The translations under genes and the position numbers were made by a program. Below are positions 26,700 through 31,365 of a DNA stretch of 31,365 bases, one piece after another. The stretch is from Actinomycetota bacterium (GTDB lineage: Bacteria; Actinomycetota; Actinomycetes; Acidothermales; Acidothermaceae): positions 16,906-48,270 of the forward strand of contig PLCK01000183.1 of the NCBI GenBank assembly GCA_003134755.1, written 5' to 3'. Within the stretch, counting starts at the first letter, position 1; each line of letters opens with the position of its first letter. The notes under the pieces are model-generated. The model had not been told where the DNA came from. It was given only the letters and a program-made list of their open reading frames with translations, and searched no databases.

Positions 26700-27146
26700 A
26701 GCACGGGAAGATCAATACTGCTATCGACTGATCGAATGGTCCGTGGCGCGGCGCACTCGCGCGAGTCCGATGAGTATGAAGGACACGGACGTTGTGGCCC
26801 GGGTTCAAGGGGGTGAGCGCAACATGTCCGGCCCCGCGTTTCCGGTCCATCGCTGGTGAGAGATTCGACTCGAGTGAGCGGACCAGCGCGAGCTTCCGAT
26901 GGCCGCGGCTAAGAGGTACACGGCGGAGCGGAGGAGCCTCACGCGGATAGCGGGTCCAAGCATAGCAACGCTAACAATTCTGCCCCCCACAGCTGTCCTC
27001 CTCGACAGCAAGCAGCAACCCGACCAGCAGCCGACGAGATACGCCCAAAAACTGCGACATACAGGACTCTCCGACACACAGGATTCTGCCGCGATGCGCT
27101 CTTGACTCGCGAACTGCGACGCGCGCAGAATCGAGACATCGCGGAG

Positions 27147-27158
27147 GTTAGCGCTAAC
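27147..27158. promoter_or_regulatory. GTTAGCGCTAAC operator palindrome
   Basis: A perfect 12-bp palindrome 78 bp upstream of the GH54 gene. Its core TAGCGCTA recurs upstream of the beta-helix gene. It resembles the symmetric lac operator core (GTGAGCGCTCAC) at most positions, fitting the YQ-type LacI encoded at 17813-18904. Confidence 0.6.
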
Positions 27159-27235
27159 AATGGCTCCGCGGTTTGGTTCCACCCCGGCTGCGCCTTCTGC
27201 GTGGTCTCATCCTCCGCCTAGCGAGGAGTCCATTC

Positions 27236-28741
27236 ATGCGCATCGACACTCGCACCTCCCTCGTTCGACGCAGGCTCTTGTCGGTCGTGGGCGTCGTGGC
27301 ACTGAGCCTCGGCGGCCTCACGACGCTCGCACCGGTCGCCACGGCGGCCACTCAAGGCCCCTGTGACATCTACGCAGCGGGCGGCACGCCGTGCGTGGCC
27401 GCCCACAGCACCACGCGGGCGCTTTACGGCGCCTACAACGGGTCTCTCTACCAAGTTCGCCGCGCGTCGGACAACGCGACCCGCGACATCGGGGTCCTGA
27501 GCCCCGGCGGTGTCGCCAACGCGGCGGCGCAGGACTCGTTCTGCGCAGGCACCAGTTGCGTCATCACGATCATTTACGACCAGTCCGGGCGCAACAACCG
27601 CCTGACGCAGGCGCCTCCGGGCGGCTTCAACGGGCCGGCGGCCGGCGGCTTCGACAACCTCGCGAACGCGACGGCGGCGCCAACAACGGTCCTCGGCCAG
27701 AAGGCGTACGGCGTGTTCATCGCCCCCGGCACGGGCTACCGCAACAACGCGACGAACGGGATCGCCACGGGCGACCAGGCCGAAGGCATGTATGCCGTGT
27801 TCGACGGCACTCACTTCAACGGGGGCTGCTGCTTCGACTATGGCAACGCCGAAACCAACAGCCGCGACGACGGCAACGGGACGATGGAAGCCATCTATTT
27901 CGGCAACATTACGGTCTGGGGGTTTGGCTCCGGCAACGGTCCGTGGATCATGGCCGACCTCGAGAACGGCCTGTTCTCGGGCTTCAACACGCGCCTCAAC
28001 TCCAATGACCCGAGCGTCAACTTCCGCTACCTCACGGCGATTATCAAGGGTCAGCCCAACAACTGGGCGATCCGCGGCGGCAACGCGCAGTCCGGCGGGC
28101 TGTCGACGTTCTACAACGGAGTCCGGCCTAACGCCTCGGGTTACAACCCGATGAAGAAGCAGGGCGCCATCATCCTGGGCATCGGCGGTGACAACAGCGT
28201 GGGGGCCGCGGGCACCTTCTACGAAGGCGTGATGACGTCCGGCTTCCCGTCGGACGCGACGGAGAACTCCGTCCAGGCCAACATCACCGCTGCCGGGTAC
28301 GGCAACACCGGTGGTGGTGGCGTCGCTGGCAGTGCGCGCGCGATCGTCAACGTCAACGCTAACCATTGCCTCGACGACTTCAATGCCAACAAGGCCAACA
28401 ACGCCGACGTCGACCTGTGGCCCTGCACTGGCCAGGCGCCGCAGCAATGGGACGTCAACGCAGTCGGCGACGGTTCGTTCACCGTCATCAATCGCAACTC
28501 CGGCACGTGTCTCGACGACTTCAACCTGAGCACGACGCCCGGCGCCCGCGTCGACCTCTGGCCGTGTAACGGGGGTGCCTGGCAGCACTGGCTCTTCCAG
28601 CAGCAGTCCAACGGCACATACGCCATTGTCAACCAATACGCCAACCTGTGCCTCGACGACTTCAACTTTGACACGTCGAACGGGGCCCTCGTGAAGCTCT
28701 ATACCTGCAACGGCCTGACCGTGCAGCAGTACCACTTCTAA
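27236..28741 (+). CDS. Secreted GH54 alpha-L-arabinofuranosidase with ricin-type (CBM13) domain
   Basis: 501 residues; ATG 27236 has GAGGAG seven bases upstream. A signal peptide (about 1-38, ending ATA-A) precedes a GH54 (AbfB-type) catalytic domain at about 40-355. Family landmarks include GPCDIY, TPCVAAHSTTRALY, IYDQSG, TQAPPGGF, GGCCFDYGNAE, the nucleophile E218 in MEAIYFG and the acid/base D319 in GIGGDN. It removes terminal arabinofuranose from arabinan or arabinoxylan outside the cell. Residues about 366-501 form a ricin-type beta-trefoil with three CLDDFN repeats closely resembling those of the beta-helix protein. Fungal GH54 enzymes carry CBM42 here, so this domain pairing is unusual. 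Confidence 0.93.
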   Translation: MRIDTRTSLVRRRLLSVVGVVALSLGGLTTLAPVATAATQGPCDIYAAGGTPCVAAHSTTRALYGAYNGSLYQVRRASDNATRDIGVLSPGGVANAAAQDSFCAGTSCVITIIYDQSGRNNRLTQAPPGGFNGPAAGGFDNLANATAAPTTVLGQKAYGVFIAPGTGYRNNATNGIATGDQAEGMYAVFDGTHFNGGCCFDYGNAETNSRDDGNGTMEAIYFGNITVWGFGSGNGPWIMADLENGLFSGFNTRLNSNDPSVNFRYLTAIIKGQPNNWAIRGGNAQSGGLSTFYNGVRPNASGYNPMKKQGAIILGIGGDNSVGAAGTFYEGVMTSGFPSDATENSVQANITAAGYGNTGGGGVAGSARAIVNVNANHCLDDFNANKANNADVDLWPCTGQAPQQWDVNAVGDGSFTVINRNSGTCLDDFNLSTTPGARVDLWPCNGGAWQHWLFQQQSNGTYAIVNQYANLCLDDFNFDTSNGALVKLYTCNGLTVQQYHF

Positions 28742-28761
28742 GAACGACGACCCACCAGCAA

Positions 28762-28788
28762 GGCCGCGCTCCCTAGCGGAGCGCGGCC
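28762..28788 (+). terminator. Hairpin terminator after GH54
   Basis: A perfect 11-bp stem, GGCCGCGCTCC at 28762-28772 and its complement at 28778-28788, with a five-base loop and two T after it, 20 bp downstream of the GH54 stop. Confidence 0.75.
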
Positions 28789-29015
28789 TTCGTCGCGACG
28801 GCCTCCGCCACTGCTACGCCGGGGCCGAGGACGGTGTCGAAGCGGAACTTGGCGGACGGGGACAACGGGGGATGCAGACACGACGGCTCGGCGACGACGG
28901 ACCAGACATCACCACATCACCGCGCTCGGGATCGGCCCATGTGCGATCGGCGGCCGCTTGTCCGACGGCGACCAGCCCTCGGGTGGGGCGCCACCGAGAA
29001 CGTCAGCATCGGGTG

Positions 29016-29075
29016 CTCGAGCAGTATGTTGGCGCGATCGGTGGCCGGCTCGAACTCACGGTGGGTACTGGCGGC
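29016..29075 (+). pseudogene. Fragment resembling the tail of an XRE-type antitoxin
   Basis: The frame reads LEQYVGAIGGRLELTV, which resembles the LxRYVxALGGxLELV segment at the end of the HTH in HigA-like antitoxins. No helix-turn-helix precedes it in the same frame. It is either a remnant or a coincidental match. Confidence 0.25.
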
Positions 29076-29425
29076 AACGGGTTCAATCTCACCTCGAGCG
29101 CTGGGCAAGGTGGTGCCGGCCGAGGTTGCCCCGGGAAAGCGGCGGCTAAGAAAACTCCCCTGAGGACGACGGAGAAGACAGGGCGGAAGGCGCCAAGCAG
29201 ATCTGCGGAACGGTCCACGACACCCCGCATCACGGTGTGAAAGACGGCCAGCGAGTACCGACCCCAGATCTGACCCCGCAAGCATCGCCGGACCGGACTT
29301 ACGTGTGCAGCATTGCTCGCGTCCCTTGGCCTTCGATTCGTCGTCGGGCAGCTGCGCGGACAGGGTCTGGTCGCGTCCGTATGCGGCGAGCAGACCTTTT
29401 CCGGCTGCGTGCTCGGCAAACCAAC

Positions 29426-29443
29426 GCTCCGCCTACGCGGAGC
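29426..29443 (+). terminator. Terminator-like hairpin
   Basis: GCTCCGC (29426-29432), loop CTAC, GCGGAGC (29437-29443), followed by CGATTTTG. The gene it would serve is unknown. Confidence 0.4.
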
Positions 29444-29450
29444 CGATTTT

Positions 29451-29490
29451 GATGAAGAACATGATGTTCTCGCCAGTGATGTTCTTCATC
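29451..29490. repeat. 12-bp inverted repeat
   Basis: GATGAAGAACAT (29451-29462) and its perfect complement (29479-29490), 16 bases apart. A smaller odd-length palindrome, GAACATGATGTTC (29457-29469), overlaps the left arm. Role unknown. Confidence 0.6.
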
Positions 29491-29783
29491 CTGTTCGCGG
29501 CTCCATCGATCGGTAGGGCCTCCGACGGGCGATCGCGACTCGCCGACACGCGGCCCCGCCCCAGGGGTGCGAATCGCTTGTGGTCTCGCAGCATGTGGAG
29601 CCCGTTTTCGACGCGGCTCCGGGCCGCCGGCGCTGAGGCACTCGGATACCTGTTGGAGCACCGGATGGCCGCCGTATGCGGCCGTTTTGACGCGCTCACC
29701 AGAGCAGCCGGCGTTGGCGCGGCGCTCGATTTGGAGGTGATCACGTAGCTGTTGGGACCATGAGTCGTGACCGTGAGCTGGAG

Positions 29784-29828
29784 GTCTTGCGGACTGTTTG
29801 CGGACTGACCCCGAACTGACGCCGGACT
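29784..29828 (+). repeat. Arm-type direct repeats, right end
   Basis: GTCTTGCGGACT (29784-29795), TTTGCGGACTG (29797-29807) and CGGACT (29823-29828) lie 36-80 bp inside the right att repeat. The first is identical to 5105-5116 at the left end. Confidence 0.55.
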
Positions 29829-29863
29829 CGACGCGGCCGGCAGGCCTCTGACCAGCGGTTTTG

Positions 29864-29907
29864 CAGTGCCCCCGGCAGGATTCGAACCTGCGCCCCCGCC
29901 TCCGGAG
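29864..29907 (-). repeat. Right attachment-site repeat within tRNA-Arg(CCG)
   Basis: The 44-bp partner of 4935-4978 (one mismatch). It spans the 3' end of the tRNA up to the anticodon, the usual crossover segment of tRNA-targeting tyrosine recombinases. Confidence 0.85.
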
Positions 29908-29938
29908 GGCGGTGCTCTATCCCCTGAGCTACGGGGGC
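29867..29938 (-). tRNA. tRNA-Arg (anticodon CCG)
   Basis: A complete 72-nt cloverleaf: acceptor GCCCCCG/CGGGGGC, D-stem GCTC/GAGC, anticodon stem CCGCC/GGCGG with loop CTCCGGA (anticodon CCG, reads CGG), a four-base variable loop, T-stem GCAGG/CCTGC with loop TTCGAAT, and discriminator A. The 3' CCA is not encoded. It lies close to argS, which charges it. Confidence 0.95.
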
Positions 29939-29986
29939 TCAAGACTGCCGAGGGTATCAGCGGGTCGGTGCACTAATGTCCGAACA

Positions 29987-30424
29987 GTGAGCCAGCCGAC
30001 GCCATCTCCGAGGCTGCCCAGGCGGGTGCTCGTCGTCGACGACGATCCGATGATTCGGCACCTGATCACCGTGAACCTGGAGCTTGAGGGCTTCGAGGTC
30101 AGCCAGGCCGAAGACGGCCGGTCGTGTCTTTCTATGGTCGCGGCCGTCGAGCCGCACGTGATCGTCCTGGACGTCGCGATGCCTCGCCTCGACGGATTGG
30201 CGACCGCGACCGCCCTGCGCGGCGACCCCGCGACGTCCGGCATCAAGATCCTGATGGTGTCTGCCAGGGCTCAGCAGAACGACATCAGGCGCGGAATAGC
30301 GGCCGGGGTCGATGTCTACCTGACCAAGCCGTTCGATCCTGACGCCCTGATCCGGGCAGTGCATGATCTTGCCGAGGCCGCCGAGGCCGCCGAGGCCGCC
30401 GAGGCGGACGTCGACGAAGGCTGA
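29987..30424 (+). CDS. Single-domain response regulator (receiver only)
   Basis: 145 residues from GTG 29987; the in-frame sequence further upstream crosses the tRNA and is not coding. It consists of one receiver domain with acidic residues D18-D20, phospho-acceptor D62 in VLDVAMPRLDG and K114 in YLTKPF. No output domain follows; the tail is an Ala/Glu repeat (AEAAEAAEAAEAD) encoded by nine-base tandem repeats (about 30372-30406). Such CheY-like proteins relay signals between other components. A kinase is not encoded nearby. argS follows 51 bp downstream. Confidence 0.88.
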   Translation: MSQPTPSPRLPRRVLVVDDDPMIRHLITVNLELEGFEVSQAEDGRSCLSMVAAVEPHVIVLDVAMPRLDGLATATALRGDPATSGIKILMVSARAQQNDIRRGIAAGVDVYLTKPFDPDALIRAVHDLAEAAEAAEAAEADVDEG

Positions 30425-30426
30425 TT

Positions 30427-30438
30427 CGCGTTAACGCG
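30427..30438. promoter_or_regulatory. CGCGTTAACGCG palindrome before argS
   Basis: A perfect 12-bp palindrome in the 51-bp gap between the receiver gene and argS. It could be an operator or a weak hairpin; there is no T-run. Confidence 0.3.
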
Positions 30439-30475
30439 CACGGTCGCGGCCCCGCGCTGCGGTAGCCTCGCGCGC

Positions 30476-31365
30476 GTGACTCCCGCCCAACTGTCCGACT
30501 CGGTGGCCGCCGCGGTCGCCGAATCGATCGCGGCCGGCGACCTCGCGGTCGAGGCGCCCAGAGCCGTGACTGTCGAGCGCCCCAAGAACAAGGAGCATGG
30601 CGACTACGCCACGAATGTGGCCCTTCAGTTGGCGAAGGCGGCCGGTCGCGCGCCGCGTGAGGTGGCCGAGCTGATCGCCGTCCGGCTGCGATCCGTGCCC
30701 GGGGTCGCCAGGGTGGACATTGCCGGGCCGGGATTCCTGAACATCACCCTCGACACCGCGGCTCACGGGGAGCTGGCCCGCTCGATCGTGGCTGCCGGGC
30801 CCGAATACGGCCACGTCGACACGCTGGCCGGCCTGCGCATCAACCTCGAGTTCGTCTCGGCCAACCCGACCGGCCCGATCCACATCGGAGGGACCAGGTG
30901 GGCCGCCGTCGGCGACTCCCTCGGCCGCATCCTGTCGGCGTCCGGTGCGCAGGTCGCCCGTGAGTACTACTTCAACGACCACGGCGTACAGATCGACAGG
31001 TACGCCCGCTCGTTGCTCGCGCGAGCCCGCGGCGAGGACGTGCCAGCCGACGGGTATGGCGGCCGGTACATCGACGAGATCGCCGCAGCCGTCGTGGCGT
31101 TGGTGCCGGGAGTGCTCGATCTGCCGAGCGGCGAGGCTCAAGAAGTGTTCCGCCGCGAGGGCGTCGACATGATGTTCGCCGAGATCAAACAGAGCATGCA
31201 CGACTTCGGTGTCGACTTCGACGTCTACTTCCACGAGAACGACCTGCACGAGTCGGGCGCGGTAGGCCACGCGATCGACAAGCTCCGCGAGCTCGGCCAC
31301 ATCTACGAAGCGGACGGCGCGGTGTGGTTGCGCACGAGCGCGTTCGGCGACGACAAGGACCGGGT
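30476..31365 (+). CDS. argS: Arginyl-tRNA synthetase, 5' part (partial)
   Basis: The frame opens at GTG 30476 and runs past the window end (296 codons seen of about 550-590). Class I arginyl-tRNA synthetase ligates arginine to tRNA-Arg in the cytoplasm. The ArgS N-terminal (Add-1) domain is visible with VERPKNKEHGDYATNVAL (33-50) and PGFLNITL (85-92). The Rossmann catalytic domain starts with NLEFVSANPTGPIHIGGTR, where HIGG (136-139) is the HIGH-type signature, followed by REYYFNDHG. It lies next to a tRNA-Arg gene, outside the island. Confidence 0.96.
   Translation, partial: MTPAQLSDSVAAAVAESIAAGDLAVEAPRAVTVERPKNKEHGDYATNVALQLAKAAGRAPREVAELIAVRLRSVPGVARVDIAGPGFLNITLDTAAHGELARSIVAAGPEYGHVDTLAGLRINLEFVSANPTGPIHIGGTRWAAVGDSLGRILSASGAQVAREYYFNDHGVQIDRYARSLLARARGEDVPADGYGGRYIDEIAAAVVALVPGVLDLPSGEAQEVFRREGVDMMFAEIKQSMHDFGVDFDVYFHENDLHESGAVGHAIDKLRELGHIYEADGAVWLRTSAFGDDKDR

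Larger units (their letters stand above)
26637..27235. promoter_or_regulatory. Long divergent control region, LacI-3 / GH54
   Basis: About 600 bp between divergent genes, with no convincing coding frame. It contains TTACCGATAA (26690-26699), CGCTAACAAT (26969-26978) and the palindrome GTTAGCGCTAAC (27147-27158), followed by the same ACAAT-type flank. The two CGCTAACAAT copies may be a full and a half operator. Confidence 0.55.
28789..29863. other. Gene-poor right end of the island
   Basis: About 1.1 kb with several overlapping open frames, none with a recognisable product or good start. It holds an antitoxin-like fragment (29016-29075), a terminator-like hairpin (29426-29443), an inverted repeat (29451-29490) and repeats near the att site (29784-29828). 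It looks like decayed sequence; this is where an integrase would be expected, but I cannot recognise one. Confidence 0.5.

Noticed and set aside
27218..28735. A 505-codon open frame antisense to the GH54 gene
   Set aside because: The sense strand encodes an unmistakable GH54 enzyme with signal peptide and lectin domain; the antisense frame is a GC-rich codon shadow with low-complexity Val/Arg/Gly content.
29457..29469. LexA/SOS box (GAACATGATGTTC)
   Set aside because: Half-sites GAAC and GTTC are five bases apart rather than the usual four, and no SOS-type gene follows.
29861..29986. Upstream extension of the receiver protein
   Set aside because: The frame runs through the tRNA-Arg gene; the receiver fold starts right after GTG 29987.
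1..31365. CRISPR arrays, insertion sequences, rRNA genes
   Set aside because: I looked for regularly spaced repeats, transposase motifs with terminal repeats and rRNA-like segments and saw none.

Overview
The window looks like chromosomal DNA from a high-GC Gram-positive actinobacterium. The bases and wobble positions are GC-rich, and GTG and TTG starts are common. CUT1 sugar permeases occur without a local ATPase, and there are several GntR/LacI/DeoR regulators, DesK/NarL-type two-component genes and secreted enzymes with ricin-type lectin tails. Both ends of the window cut through genes.

Layout: (1) 1-4875 is the left flank: the 3' end of a PLL-like beta-propeller repeat gene, a NarL-type response regulator with an unusually large double histidine kinase (both minus), and two small membrane proteins. 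(2) 4935-29907 (about 25 kb) is bounded by a direct 44-bp repeat with one mismatch. The right copy lies inside an intact tRNA-Arg(CCG); the left copy is only the 3' part of that tRNA. This is the signature of an element integrated into a tRNA gene. No integrase gene is visible, so the island looks immobile. (3) 29867-31365 is the right flank: tRNA-Arg(CCG), a stand-alone receiver protein and the start of argS.

The cargo of the island is a plant-polysaccharide side-chain utilisation locus. It holds a secreted beta-helix protein and a secreted GH54 arabinofuranosidase, both with the same type of ricin/CBM13 tail, plus non-secreted GH36 alpha-galactosidase, GH29 alpha-fucosidase with C-terminal binding modules, and two GH43-clan enzymes. 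A CUT1 importer (lipoprotein plus two permeases), one ABC exporter, a SurA-N-like membrane-anchored protein and many regulators complete it: three closely related LacI paralogues, one LacI with a different recognition helix, a FadR-type GntR, an HTH-only DeoR protein and a decayed LacI copy. A plausible reading is that secreted enzymes trim arabinose-, galactose- and fucose-bearing glycans outside, the importer brings in oligosaccharides, and the cytoplasmic hydrolases finish them.

Two families of palindromes fit this regulation. TTAnCGnTAA-type boxes lie in front of the alpha-galactosidase, the deoR-fucosidase pair, the first LacI/exporter divergon and the two LacI-GH43 pairs. A TAGCGCTA-type box lies in front of both lectin-tailed secreted proteins. 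The assignment of boxes to regulators is inference from the helix-turn-helix sequences.
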